Part shown: positions 42,298 through 52,329 of the stretch, piece by piece | How positions within the stretch are numbered: position 1 is the stretch's first letter | How the letters are laid out: every line of letters starts with the position of its first letter | Origin: Streptomyces sp. WMMB303 | GTDB taxonomy: Bacteria > Actinomycetota > Actinomycetes > Streptomycetales > Streptomycetaceae | Assembly: GCF_029351045.1 (NCBI RefSeq) | Contig: NZ_JARKIN010000001.1 | Coordinates: forward strand, 2,380,001-2,444,000 | Reading direction: 5' to 3' | DNA: 64,000 nt | The notes under the pieces: generated by a model | What the model was told of the DNA's origin: nothing | What the model saw: only the letters and a program-made list of their open reading frames with translations | Databases searched by the model: none | Position numbers and translations under genes: made by a program

Positions 42298-42531
42298 TCA
42301 CATCATGTCTTCGATCTCCGCTGCGATGGGGTCGGCGTCGGTGCCGATGACGACCTGGATCGCGGTCCCCATCTTGACCACGCCGTGGGCGCCCGCGCTC
42401 TTGAGGGCGGCCTCGTCGACGAGGGAGGGGTCACCGACCTCGGTGCGGAGGCGGGTGATGCAGCCCTCGACCTCTTCGATGTTCTCGAGCCCGCCGAGTC
42501 CGGCGACGATCTTCTCAGCCTTGCTGGCCAT
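42298..42531 (-). CDS. nagF: PTS EIIB component, N-acetylglucosamine/glucose type
   Basis: 77 residues, ATG at 42531. It is a stand-alone EIIB domain with the phosphorylated Cys C24 in [15 protein letters not shown], as in glucose/GlcNAc permeases. It passes phosphate from EIIA (not in the window) to sugar bound by the EIIC proteins encoded divergently at 42781 and 44309. The DasR-like site in the shared 250-base control region suggests repression when GlcNAc-derived effectors are low. Confidence 0.92.
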   Translation of the reverse strand: MASKAEKIVAGLGGLENIEEVEGCITRLRTEVGDPSLVDEAALKSAGAHGVVKMGTAIQVVIGTDADPIAAEIEDMM

Positions 42532-42712
42532 GTCCTTCTCCTGTGTTCCCGCCCGGTGGACGCTGTGGCGTTGCTGGCATCGGTGGATCTTTTGTCACGT
42601 TAGCCCACGATCAGCCCAGCTTTGCGCGCGCCGGTGCGCTCTCTGGCGAATGATGACGCTTACTGGTGCCGCGAGGGCGTCCACCGCCGTACGACGGTCT
42701 CCCGAAGCCAGT

Positions 42713-42728
42713 AGTGGTCTACACCAGT
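42713..42728. promoter_or_regulatory. DasR-responsive element (dre) between nagF and nagE1
   Basis: AGTGGTCTACACCAGT differs from the palindromic dre consensus ACTGGTCTAGACCAGT at few positions and keeps both TGGTC and ACCA halves. It lies 53 bases before the EIIC start and can control both directions. Confidence 0.85.
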
Positions 42729-42780
42729 ATGCGTCAGTCGCCCGGCCGGCGGACGGGCGGCCGACCAGTCAGGAGGGGCC

Positions 42781-44082
42781 GTGAGCGCCAACGCCGCAGC
42801 CGGGCCGGGGAGGAAGTGGACCTCCGGATTCTTCCAGGGCCTGCAGAAGATGGGCCGCAGCCTCCAGCTCCCCATCGCCGTACTCCCGGCCGCGGGCATC
42901 CTCAACCGGCTCGGCCAGCCGGACATCTTCGGCGACGACGGGCTGGGCTGGACGGATGTGGCCAAAGTCTTCCTCGGCGCGGGCAGCGCGCTGCTCGACT
43001 CGGCGCTCGGTCTGCCGCTGCTGTTCTGCGTGGGCGTGGCCATCGGCATGGCCAAGAAGGCGGACGGCTCGACCGCGCTCGCCGCCGTCGCCGGCTTCCT
43101 GGTCTACTACAACATCCTCCAGCAGTTCCCCGACTGCCCCTCCGGCACCAGCTACGACGCCGAGCTGGGAACCTGCCTGGCCAAGGACAGCACCGCGGCC
43201 GGGGCCGCCTCCTTCCAGAACCCGGGGGTCTTCGGCGGCATCATCGTCGGACTGCTGACCGCGTGGTTCTGGCAGCGCTTCCACCGGGTGAAGCTCGTGG
43301 ACTGGCTGGGCTTCTTCAACGGCCGCCGACTGGTGCCGATCATCATGGCCTTCGTCGCACTGGTCTTCGCGGTGCTGTGCCAGTGGGTGTGGCCGCCCGT
43401 CGGCGACGGGCTCACCAGCTTCTCGAAGTGGATGTCGGACCTGGGCGCCTGGGGCGCGGGGATCTTCGGCATCGCCAACCGGGCACTGATCCCGATCGGG
43501 ATGCACCAGTTCCTCAACACCTTCATGTGGTTCCAGTTCGGCAGCTACAAGAAGCCGGACGGCGAGATCGTGCACGGCGACATCAACCGCTTCCTGGCCG
43601 GCGACCCGGACGCCGGGCAGTTCCTCACCGGGTTCTTCCCGATCATGATGTTCGCGCTGCCCGCCGCCGCGCTGGCCATCACGCACGCGGCCCGGCCCGA
43701 GCGCCGCAAGGTCGTCGGCGGTCTGATGCTCTCGACGGCGCTGACCTCGTTCGTCACCGGCGTGACCGAGCCGATCGAGTTCTCCTTCCTCTTCGTGGCC
43801 CCGGTGCTGTACGTCATCCACGTCCTGCTGACGGGCGTCTCGATGGCCCTCACCTGGGGGCTCGGCGTGCACGACGGCTTCAGCTTCTCCGCCGGGCTGA
43901 TCGACTACGTCATCAACTGGAGCCTGGCCACCAAACCCTGGCTGATCATCCCGATCGGACTGTGCTTCGCGGCGGTCTACTACGTGATCTTCCGCGTCGT
44001 GATCTCCGCGTTCGACCTCAAGACTCCCGGGCGGGAGCCGGAGGAGATCGCGGAGGAGATCGAGAAGGACATCACCCGGTAG
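42781..44082 (+). CDS. nagE1: PTS EIIC component, N-acetylglucosamine type (first paralogue)
   Basis: 433 residues, GTG at 42781 with AGGAGGGG upstream. It is a membrane permease domain only, with no EIIB or EIIA attached. Family segments: LQLPIAVLPAAGILNRLGQPD, NGRRLVPIIMAF, IPIGMHQFLNT and the sugar-binding-associated GVTEPIEFSFLFVAPVLY. A roughly 30-residue Cys-containing external loop (QQFPDCPSGTSYDAELGTC) is absent from the second paralogue. Symbol assigned by order. It may be the lesser or redundant transporter. Confidence 0.9.
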   Translation: MSANAAAGPGRKWTSGFFQGLQKMGRSLQLPIAVLPAAGILNRLGQPDIFGDDGLGWTDVAKVFLGAGSALLDSALGLPLLFCVGVAIGMAKKADGSTALAAVAGFLVYYNILQQFPDCPSGTSYDAELGTCLAKDSTAAGAASFQNPGVFGGIIVGLLTAWFWQRFHRVKLVDWLGFFNGRRLVPIIMAFVALVFAVLCQWVWPPVGDGLTSFSKWMSDLGAWGAGIFGIANRALIPIGMHQFLNTFMWFQFGSYKKPDGEIVHGDINRFLAGDPDAGQFLTGFFPIMMFALPAAALAITHAARPERRKVVGGLMLSTALTSFVTGVTEPIEFSFLFVAPVLYVIHVLLTGVSMALTWGLGVHDGFSFSAGLIDYVINWSLATKPWLIIPIGLCFAAVYYVIFRVVISAFDLKTPGREPEEIAEEIEKDITR

Positions 44083-44124
44083 CGGCGCTCCGCGCGGAGC
44101 CGGCGCCCGACCGCGGCGCCGGCG

Positions 44125-44159
44125 CCTGCCCGCCGTCGGCTCCGGCGGCCGCGGGCAGG
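44125..44159 (+). terminator. Terminator after nagE1
   Basis: CCTGCCCGC (44125-44133) pairs perfectly with GCGGGCAGG (44151-44159), with an inner GC-rich stem. It separates nagE1 from the dre-controlled nagE2 promoter. Confidence 0.6.
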
Positions 44160-44222
44160 TGCCGGACGTTGCCCAGATCACCCGGAAGAGACCGTTCCGC
44201 CATGCGCCGGGGCCGTGCTACT

Positions 44223-44238
44223 AATGGTCTACACCACT
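44223..44238. promoter_or_regulatory. DasR-responsive element 1 upstream of nagE2
   Basis: AATGGTCTACACCACT, with the TGGTCT/ACACCA core centred between 44230 and 44231. It lies about 70 bases before the nagE2 ATG. Confidence 0.85.
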
Positions 44239-44239
44239 A

Positions 44240-44255
44240 TGTGGACTAGACCACC
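44240..44255. promoter_or_regulatory. DasR-responsive element 2 upstream of nagE2
   Basis: TGTGGACTAGACCACC, with the TGGACT/AGACCA core centred between 44247 and 44248. Its centre is 17 bases from that of the first site, so the two nearly abut. Confidence 0.8.
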
Positions 44256-44308
44256 AGCGGGCTGCCTCCTCCCTGTGCAGCACCCGCTCCACCTGGAGGA
44301 ACACCCCC

Positions 44309-45550
44309 ATGAGCACGGACACCGCTGCTCCCGCGAAGAAGCGGGGCTCCGGACTGTTCCAAGGACTGCAGAAGGTCGGACGCAGCCTGCAGCTGCCCAT
44401 CGCAGTCCTCCCCGCCGCAGGCATCCTCAACCGGCTCGGCCAGCCCGACGTCTTCGGCGACGAGGGACTGAAGTGGCACGACGTCGCCGCCGCGTTCGCC
44501 GGCGCGGGCGGCGCCATCTTCGACAACCTGCCGCTGCTGTTCTGCATCGGCGTCGCCATCGGCTTCGCCAAGAAGTCCGACGGCTCCACGGCGCTCGCCG
44601 CCCTCGTCGGCTTCCTCGTCTACAAGAACGTCCTGGAGGCGTTCCCCGTCCACGAGGCCGTGGTCAAGGCGGGCGAGGACACCCCCGCCGTCTACAACGA
44701 CCCCGGAGTGCTCGGCGGCGTCCTGATGGGACTGATAGCCGCGGTCGTCTGGCAGCGCTACCACCGCACCAAACTGGTGGACTGGCTGGGCTTCTTCAAC
44801 GGCCGCCGGCTGGTGCCGATCATCATGGCCTTCGTCGGCCTCGTGGTCGGCGTGGCCTTCACCCTGGTCTGGGGACCGATCGGGGACGCCATCACCGCGT
44901 TCGGCGAGTGGATGACCGGGCTCGGCGCCACCGGCGCGGGCATCTTCGGCCTGATCAACCGGGCGTTGATCCCGGTCGGCATGCACCAGTTCCTCAACAC
45001 GGTCGCCTGGTTCCAGCTCGGTGACTTCACGAACGCCTCCGGGGACGTCGTGCACGGCGACATCGCCCGGTTCTTCGCGGGCGACCCGAGCGCGGGCCAG
45101 TTCATGTCCGGCTTCTTCCCGATCATGATGTTCGGACTGCCCGCCGCCGCGCTGGCCATCGCGCACTGCGCCAAGCCGCACCGCCGCAAGGCCGTGACCG
45201 GCATGATGGTCTCGCTCGCGCTGACCTCGTTCGTCACCGGCATCACCGAACCGATCGAGTTCACCTTCATGTTCATCGCACCGGTGCTGTATGTGGTGCA
45301 CGCGGTGCTCACGGCCCTCTCGATGGCGGTGACCTGGCTGCTCGGGGTCCACCACGGCTTCAGCTTCTCGGCGGGCTTCATCGACTACGCCATCAACTGG
45401 AGCCTGGCCACCAAACCCTGGCTGATCATCCCGATCGGACTGTGCTTCGCGGCGGTCTACTATGTGATCTTCCGCTTCCTGATCGTGAAGCTGGACATCA
45501 AGACCCCGGGCCGCGAACCGGACGACGAGGTCGAGGACCTGACCAAGTGA
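44309..45550 (+). CDS. nagE2: PTS EIIC component, N-acetylglucosamine permease
   Basis: 413 residues, ATG at 44309 with GGAGGAA upstream. It is a complete EIIC permease (LQLPIAVLPAAGILNRLGQPD, IPVGMHQFLNT, GITEPIEFTFMFIAPVLY). In S. coelicolor NagE2 is the main GlcNAc transporter and the start of the DasR signalling loop. The tandem dre sites upstream fit that role. It shares long stretches of identical DNA with nagE1, including 72 bases near the 3' end. Confidence 0.93.
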   Translation: MSTDTAAPAKKRGSGLFQGLQKVGRSLQLPIAVLPAAGILNRLGQPDVFGDEGLKWHDVAAAFAGAGGAIFDNLPLLFCIGVAIGFAKKSDGSTALAALVGFLVYKNVLEAFPVHEAVVKAGEDTPAVYNDPGVLGGVLMGLIAAVVWQRYHRTKLVDWLGFFNGRRLVPIIMAFVGLVVGVAFTLVWGPIGDAITAFGEWMTGLGATGAGIFGLINRALIPVGMHQFLNTVAWFQLGDFTNASGDVVHGDIARFFAGDPSAGQFMSGFFPIMMFGLPAAALAIAHCAKPHRRKAVTGMMVSLALTSFVTGITEPIEFTFMFIAPVLYVVHAVLTALSMAVTWLLGVHHGFSFSAGFIDYAINWSLATKPWLIIPIGLCFAAVYYVIFRFLIVKLDIKTPGREPDDEVEDLTK

Positions 45551-45555
45551 CACGC

Positions 45556-45596
45556 GCCGGCGTGCCGCGCGGCCCCCGCCGCCGCGGCACGCCGGC
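45556..45596. terminator. Bidirectional terminator after nagE2
   Basis: A perfect 14-bp stem, 45556-45569 with 45583-45596 and a 13-nt loop, between the convergent stops of nagE2 and the MBL-fold gene. Confidence 0.8.
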
Positions 45597-45601
45597 CGGC
45601 T

Positions 45602-46363
45602 TCAGAACTCGTACACCGCACCGGCCCGGGCCATCTCCACCGGCCCGGCGAAGACCGCCTTCGCGTCCCGCAGGTTGATCTGCGGATCCGTCCACGGCGG
45701 TACATGGGTGAGCACCAGCCGCGCGGCACCGGCCCGTGCCGCGACCTCCCCGGCCTCCCGTCCGTTCAGATGGAGGCCGGGGATCTGCTCCTTGCCGTCC
45801 GTGAACGACGCCTCGCACAGGAACAGGTCCGCGTCCCGCGCCGCCAGTTCGAGTGCCGGACAGGGCCCGGTGTCACCCGAGTACGTGAGGACCCGCCCGC
45901 TCTCCCGGTGCTCGATGCGGAACGCGTACGCCTCCACCGGATGCTCGACCCGCTCCGTGCGCACCCGGAAGGGTCCCGCCTCGAAGCTGCCGCCGGGCGC
46001 GAGCGTGCGGAAGGCGAAGACCTCGCTCATCGACGACTCGGACGGGGTGTCGGCGTAGGCGGTGGTGAGCCGCTGCTCGGTGCCGGGCGGGCCGTACACC
46101 GGGAGGGGAGCGCAACGGCCGCCCTCGTGACGGTAGTAGCGGGCCACGAAGTAGCCGCACATGTCGATGCAGTGGTCCGCGTGCAGATGGCTGAGCGCGA
46201 TCGCGTCGAGGTCGTAGAGCCCGCAGTGGCGCTGCAGCTCACCGAGCGCGCCGTTGCCCATGTCCAGGAGCAGCCGGAAGCCGTCGGCCTCGACGAGATA
46301 GCTCGAACAGGGCGATTCCGTGGACGGGAACGACCCGGAACAGCCGACGACGGTGAGCTTCAT
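45602..46363 (-). CDS. Metallo-beta-lactamase-fold hydrolase (RNase Z-like)
   Basis: 253 residues, ATG at 46363 with GGAGG about 10 bases upstream. The zinc motif HLHADH is at 59-64, with further ligand segments ERVEHPVEAYAFRI, YSGDTGPC and LVLTHVPPW. The open active site and absence of an insertion resemble RNase Z-like or phosphodiesterase members rather than lactamases. It is cytoplasmic. It may process tRNA or cyclic nucleotides; not determinable here. Confidence 0.86.
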   Translation of the reverse strand: MKLTVVGCSGSFPSTESPCSSYLVEADGFRLLLDMGNGALGELQRHCGLYDLDAIALSHLHADHCIDMCGYFVARYYRHEGGRCAPLPVYGPPGTEQRLTTAYADTPSESSMSEVFAFRTLAPGGSFEAGPFRVRTERVEHPVEAYAFRIEHRESGRVLTYSGDTGPCPALELAARDADLFLCEASFTDGKEQIPGLHLNGREAGEVAARAGAARLVLTHVPPWTDPQINLRDAKAVFAGPVEMARAGAVYEF

Positions 46364-46592
46364 GGAGCGGGAACCTCCGTTGACGGCTGCGGGAGAAGTC
46401 CCCATCTGGTTGACGAGGGGACTTCCGAGCGTAAGCCGCGCGGGTCGGGTCGGCTCCTCGATGCGGCGGTGGTGTGGGCGGAATCACCAGCCCGGGGTAG
46501 CGTCGTTCCCCGGGCGGTCCCCGCGCAAACGCCGCACGGTGTCGGGAGGGACACCCCGAAGACCTCGCAGGCGTGGCGGAGGCGGAACGGAC

Positions 46593-47012
46593 ATGGACAC
46601 CAGGTGGTGGCTGGCGCTCGGCGGCGTCGTGCTGCTCGCATTCGTGGCGGCGCTCGTGGACGGCCGGGGACGGCTGGGACCCCGCAGCCCCGCGGAACCG
46701 GGCGGGCGGGGCAGGAAGCCGCGGGCCGAGCGGGCGGCACCACGCCCCCGGCCCGGGGAGATCTGGCGGACCAGCCTGCCGGACGGCAGCGAGCCGCTCT
46801 TCCTCGTCCTCGCGGTGCGCACGGACGGCGCCCGGCTGGCCCGGCTCACGCCGGAGCCCACCGCGCTTCCCGTCCTCCCGGAGGACGCCGCGGCCGGTCC
46901 CGCCTATCTGGAGCCGGAGAGCCTGGCCGAGGCCGGGCTCGGCCGGCTCCGCACCCGCTGCGGCGAGGTCGACCCGGACACCTGGGAGCGGGTCCGGCAC
47001 CTGGCCGGCTGA
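46593..47012 (+). CDS. Membrane-anchored PemK/MazF-like protein
   Basis: 139 residues, ATG at 46593 with GGAGG about 10 bases upstream. One N-terminal membrane helix (about 5-23), a basic linker, then RPGEIWRTSLPDGSEPLFLVLAVRTDGARLARLTPE, whose PGEIW and LVL strands recall the PemK/MazF toxin fold. RTRCGEVDPDTWERVRHL closes the protein. No antitoxin-like small gene is adjacent. Similar membrane-tethered proteins occur in streptomycetes. Whether it is a ribonuclease is unknown. Confidence 0.65.
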   Translation: MDTRWWLALGGVVLLAFVAALVDGRGRLGPRSPAEPGGRGRKPRAERAAPRPRPGEIWRTSLPDGSEPLFLVLAVRTDGARLARLTPEPTALPVLPEDAAAGPAYLEPESLAEAGLGRLRTRCGEVDPDTWERVRHLAG

Positions 47013-47061
47013 CCGGGTGCCGAAAACCGGGACCGGCCCCGGGCAGCCGGGGGCCGGGCCG

Positions 47062-48568
<1,507 letters not shown>

Positions 48569-48669
48569 GGGCTCATCGTAACGATTCCCGGACGGGAAAT
48601 CGGATGCCGGTTTCATGATGCGGACGGAACCGTCTCAGAATGGTCGGGGACAGGGCGTTGAGCAGGTAC

Positions 48670-49095
48670 TCAGTAGCTCTCGACGACCACGACCTCTTCC
48701 TCGGTCACCTCGCCGTCCACGATGCGGAACGAGCGGAAGGAGAAGGGACCCTCCTCGTTGCCGCACTCGGCGGTGGAGACGAGCACGTAGTGCGCACCGG
48801 GCTCGTTGGCGTAGGAGATGTCCGTCCGCGAGGGGTATGCCTCGGTCGCGGTGTGCGAGTGGTAGATCACGACCGGTTCCTCGTCCCGGTCGTCCATCTC
48901 GCGGTAGAGCTTGAGCAGGTCCGAGGAGTCGAACTCGTAGAACGTCGGCGAGCGCGCGGCGTTCAGCATCGGGATGAAGCGCTCCGGGCGGCCCTTGCCG
49001 ACCGGTCCGGCGATCACGCCGCACGCCTCGTCCGGGTGGTCCGCGCGGGCGTGGGCGACGATCCGGTCCTGCAGCTCCTGGGTGATGGTCAGCAT
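48670..49095 (-). CDS. mec: JAMM/MPN+ metalloprotease Mec (CysO-cysteine hydrolase)
   Basis: 141 residues, ATG at 49095; an in-frame ATG six codons upstream is possible. The JAMM zinc motif is complete: DEACGVIAG with upstream Glu, then HSHTATEAYPSRTD (HxH-x7-SxxD). In M. tuberculosis the homologue releases cysteine from the CysO-Cys adduct, and the gene order mec-cysO-cysM is the same here. The related protease QbsD of Pseudomonas trims a C-terminal extension from its ThiS-like partner. Confidence 0.92.
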   Translation of the reverse strand: MLTITQELQDRIVAHARADHPDEACGVIAGPVGKGRPERFIPMLNAARSPTFYEFDSSDLLKLYREMDDRDEEPVVIYHSHTATEAYPSRTDISYANEPGAHYVLVSTAECGNEEGPFSFRSFRIVDGEVTEEEVVVVESY

Positions 49096-49230
49096 GGGGG
49101 CAAGGATAAGCACGCGACCGGCGGCACCCGCCGGAGAGGGCTGCCGGTCAGGAGCCGTCCGGCGGGCGGGCCCGGGGCGCGCGGGGGCGCGGCAGCGGTG
49201 CCGGGCGCCGGTGACCCGCTGCGGGGTCGC

Positions 49231-50724
49231 TCAGGGCTGCTCCGGCTGTTCGGCCGGGGGCACGGGCGGAGCCTGCCGGGCGAAGACGTGCGGGGTGCGG
49301 GCCTTGACCACGAAGTACGAGACGGTCAGCAGCAGCGCCCAGATCGGTGCGGCGTAGAGCGAGACCCGGGCGTCCGGGTCGAAGCCCATCAGTGCGATCA
49401 CCAGGAAGATGAAGGCCAGGGCCGCGATGCCGGTCCAGGGCGCGCCGGGCATCCGGAAGTCGGAGCGGCGCAGCTCGCCCCGGTCGGCACCGGCCCGGTA
49501 GCGCAGCTGGGAGCAGAGGATCATGATCCAGGCCCACATGCCGGAGATGGTGGCGAAGGAGACGACGTAGTCGAACGCCTTGGACGGCCACTCGTAGTTG
49601 ATCCATACGCCGACCGACATCAGCGCGGCCGAGGCGGTGGTCCCGACGAACGGCAGACCGGTACCGGAGAGCCGGGTGAACAGCCGCGGGCCCTGGCCGT
49701 TGAGTGCCAGGTCGCGCAGCATCCGGCCGGTGGAGTACATCCCCGAGTTGCACGAGGAGAGCGCCGCGGTCAGCACCACGAAGTTGACGACGGCCGCCCC
49801 CGCGGGCAGTCCGATGCGCTGGAACGCGGCGACGAACGGGCTGGTGCCCGGCTCGAACGCGGTCCAGGAGACGACCGAGAGGATGACGACCAGCGAGCCG
49901 ATGTAGAACAGTGCGATCCGCCAGGGCACGGTGCGGATCGCCCGGGGCAGCACCTTGGCCGGGTCGGCGGCCTCGCCCGCGGTGACGCCGACCAGTTCGA
50001 CGGCGAGGAACGAGAACATCACGATCTGCAGCGTCATCAGGGTGCTCCCGACGCCGTTGGGGAAGATCCCGTCGTGCTGGTAGAGGTTGCCGACCGACGC
50101 GGTGTCACCGGCCTGCGAGAAGCCCAGTGTGAGCACTCCGAGGCCGATCAGGATCATGCCGACGATCGCGGTCACCTTGATCATCGAGAACCAGAACTCC
50201 AGCTCCCCGAAGAGCTTCACGGAGATCAGGTTGATGCCGTAGAGGGCGACGGTGAACACCAGTGCGGAGATCCACGGCTGGACGCTCCACCAGTAGTTCA
50301 CATAGGTCGCGGCGGCCGTCACCTCGGTGATGCCGGTGACGACCCAGAAGAGCCAGTAGGTCCACCCGGTGACGAACCCCCAGTAGGGTCCGAGCAGTTC
50401 CCGTGCGTACTCGGAGAACGAGCCGGAGACCGGGCGGTACATCAGCAGTTCGCCCAGCGCACGCATGATCACGTAGATGACGGCGCCCGCGACGAGATAC
50501 GCCAGGATGATGCTGGGCCCGGCCTTGTGGATGGACTTGCCCGCGCCCAGGAAGAGCCCGGTTCCGATGGCTCCGCCGATGGCGATCATCTGGATCTGCC
50601 GGCCGCCCAGCCCCCGCCGGTAGCCCTCCGGCGAGCCGCCGGAGGCAGCGCCCCCGGCGCCGTCCGCCGCGGTGCCGGATGCCGGGTCCGGTACCGGATC
50701 ATGGTCCTCGACCTCGGAGGTCAT
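49231..50724 (-). CDS. Amino-acid permease (APC superfamily)
   Basis: 497 residues, ATG at 50724 with AAAGG upstream. It has twelve membrane helices with the family's first-helix motif GLGGRQIQMIAIGGAIGTGLFLGAGKSI and PVSGSFSEYARELLGPYWGFVTGW, typical of AAT-type permeases for neutral or aromatic amino acids. A roughly 30-residue Gly/Ser/Asp-rich N-terminus precedes it. It lies 136 bases downstream of mec's transcription start side and is not obviously part of the cysteine operon. Confidence 0.87.
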   Translation of the reverse strand: MTSEVEDHDPVPDPASGTAADGAGGAASGGSPEGYRRGLGGRQIQMIAIGGAIGTGLFLGAGKSIHKAGPSIILAYLVAGAVIYVIMRALGELLMYRPVSGSFSEYARELLGPYWGFVTGWTYWLFWVVTGITEVTAAATYVNYWWSVQPWISALVFTVALYGINLISVKLFGELEFWFSMIKVTAIVGMILIGLGVLTLGFSQAGDTASVGNLYQHDGIFPNGVGSTLMTLQIVMFSFLAVELVGVTAGEAADPAKVLPRAIRTVPWRIALFYIGSLVVILSVVSWTAFEPGTSPFVAAFQRIGLPAGAAVVNFVVLTAALSSCNSGMYSTGRMLRDLALNGQGPRLFTRLSGTGLPFVGTTASAALMSVGVWINYEWPSKAFDYVVSFATISGMWAWIMILCSQLRYRAGADRGELRRSDFRMPGAPWTGIAALAFIFLVIALMGFDPDARVSLYAAPIWALLLTVSYFVVKARTPHVFARQAPPVPPAEQPEQP

Positions 50725-51187
50725 CTGGTGCGCCTTTCGCCGTACCGGTCCGGCCCGCTGCGGATCGCGCCCGATCCCCGGCCGGGGTCGTCCGGGCAGG
50801 CGGCCGGCCCGCGGTGCGCCGCTGTGCGGCAGGGGCGGCACCCGGGGCCGCAGCCGGACGTGGGAGGCGTACCACGCGGAGCGGCCGGCGACGCAGGACG
50901 CACGGCGCGGCGGTGACGGAGACGGCGGCGGTACGGGAGGCGGCGCGGCGGACCGCCCCGGCGATCGCCTCGTAGGGCGCGCGGCGGCGGCGTGCGGCAC
51001 GGTGGCCGTGCGGCAGCGGCACGAATACCCGACCGGGTGAACGGCGCGGAGGCCAGCGCACGTCATGGCCATGCCATACCAGGTGACCGCCCCGCGCCGT
51101 GCCATGCCGCGTCACGAGCCCTCGAGCGCGCTCCGGCGACCCCGCACGGGGGGAGGGCCGCCGGAGTGAAGGTTCCGCCGGAGCGGT
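50725..51187. other. Intergenic region, no gene seen
   Basis: 463 bases between the permease start and the DUF2017 stop, both minus strand. Very GC-rich. Several overlapping frames exist but none has a family match or good ribosome binding site. CCGCCGGAG occurs twice near 51157-51186. It should contain the permease promoter. Confidence 0.45.
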
Positions 51188-51898
51188 TCAGTCGGTGCCG
51201 GTGCCCGGCAGCAGCGTCTCCACCAAGGTCTCCTGCAGCCCGCCCAGCCACAGGTAGGCCATCACCATGGGCTTGCGCTCGTCGGTGTCGGGCAGCCGGT
51301 AGAGCTCGTCGTCGCTGTCGTCGCTCACCTCGAGGCGGGTGCCGATGGCCAGCCGCAGGTCGTTGAGCGCGCCCAGCCACTGCTGGGACTGCTCCGGGGT
51401 CAGGGTGAGCACGGCGCCCCGCTCCCCCGGCGTCAGCCCGTCCAGCGCCCGCACCACCGCGAGTCCGGCCTCCCTCTTGTGGGCCCGCAGGTCGTTCTCG
51501 GTGTAGCGGCGGAACTCCGCGGCGGCGGCCCGGTCCTGCTCGGCCCGCGCGGCCTCGCCACTGCCGGGCTCCAGGTCCTCGGCGGGCGCGGCATCCGGCC
51601 CGGGACCGTAGGCGTCGGGGAAGAGCCGGGCCAGCACCGGGTCGGCGGGCGGCTCGCTGGGCCCCTCGGCGAACGGCGGCCAGGAGACCGCCTCGATGCC
51701 CGCCAGCTCCTCCTCCATGCTGCCGCCGCCGGTCGCGCCGGAGGTCCCGGCCTCCTGCGGGGGCGGGTCGGCGGGTTCGCTGCCCGGGCCGATCAGCTCC
51801 AGGAGCTGCACCGCGAGGCTGCGCAGGATCGAGATCTCCACCTCGTCCAGCGCGATGGCGGCGCCGCCGTCGCCGGTCGGCTCGAAGTGCCCGGCCAT
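51188..51898 (-). CDS. DUF2017-family protein
   Basis: 236 residues, ATG at 51898 overlapping the clpS stop (TGATG). The N-terminal FEPTGDGGAAIALDEVEISILRSLAVQLLELIG and C-terminal LNDLRLAIGTRLEVSDD and YLWLGGLQETLVETL match DUF2017, a family usually found next to clpS in actinobacteria. A roughly 80-residue Pro/Glu-rich insert separates the two halves. A link with ClpS-mediated proteolysis is suggested by conserved coupling only. Confidence 0.85.
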   Translation of the reverse strand: MAGHFEPTGDGGAAIALDEVEISILRSLAVQLLELIGPGSEPADPPPQEAGTSGATGGGSMEEELAGIEAVSWPPFAEGPSEPPADPVLARLFPDAYGPGPDAAPAEDLEPGSGEAARAEQDRAAAAEFRRYTENDLRAHKREAGLAVVRALDGLTPGERGAVLTLTPEQSQQWLGALNDLRLAIGTRLEVSDDSDDELYRLPDTDERKPMVMAYLWLGGLQETLVETLLPGTGTD

Positions 51899-52209
51899 CA
51901 GCGGTCCTGGGTGAGCGTGGCCCACAGGCCGTAGCCGTGCATGGCCTGCACGTCGCGCTCCATCTCCTCGCGGGTCCCGCTGGAGACGATGGCGCGCCCC
52001 TTGTGGTGGACGTCGAGCATCAGTTTCTTCGCCTTCTCCTTCGAATAGCCGAAGTACGCCTGGAACACGTACGTCACGTAGCTCATGAGGTTGACCGGGT
52101 CGTTGTGCACGACGGTCACCCAGGGCACATCCGGCTCGGGAACCTCTACGGGTTCCTCGGTGGTCTCCGGGCGCTCGATCTCCGTGGGGGCGACACTCAC
52201 GGGTCCCAT
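51898..52209 (-). CDS. clpS: ClpS, ATP-dependent Clp protease adaptor
   Basis: 103 residues, ATG at 52209; a GTG five codons in is possible. After an acidic 25-residue N-terminus, the ClpS core is clear: [20 protein letters not shown] (the N-degron-binding HNDxxNxMxxV), then [18 protein letters not shown]. It delivers N-end-rule substrates to ClpA/ClpC. It is divergent from pncB across 120 bases. Confidence 0.93.
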   Translation of the reverse strand: MGPVSVAPTEIERPETTEEPVEVPEPDVPWVTVVHNDPVNLMSYVTYVFQAYFGYSKEKAKKLMLDVHHKGRAIVSSGTREEMERDVQAMHGYGLWATLTQDR

Positions 52210-52329
52210 GCTGCCACTCGGCACCCGGGGGCGCCCAAACAGCTCCCCCCGAGTCCCGTATATCGTCAGGCTGACGAGATCCGGGGTACGCTCGCAGCGA
52301 CCGACCCGAACACACGAGGTGAGGCAGCA

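Noticed and set aside
46320..47012. Complete toxin-antitoxin module at the PemK-like gene
   Set aside because: The frame extending upstream to 46320 overlaps the divergent MBL-fold gene and has no antitoxin DNA-binding motif. No partner gene was found downstream either.
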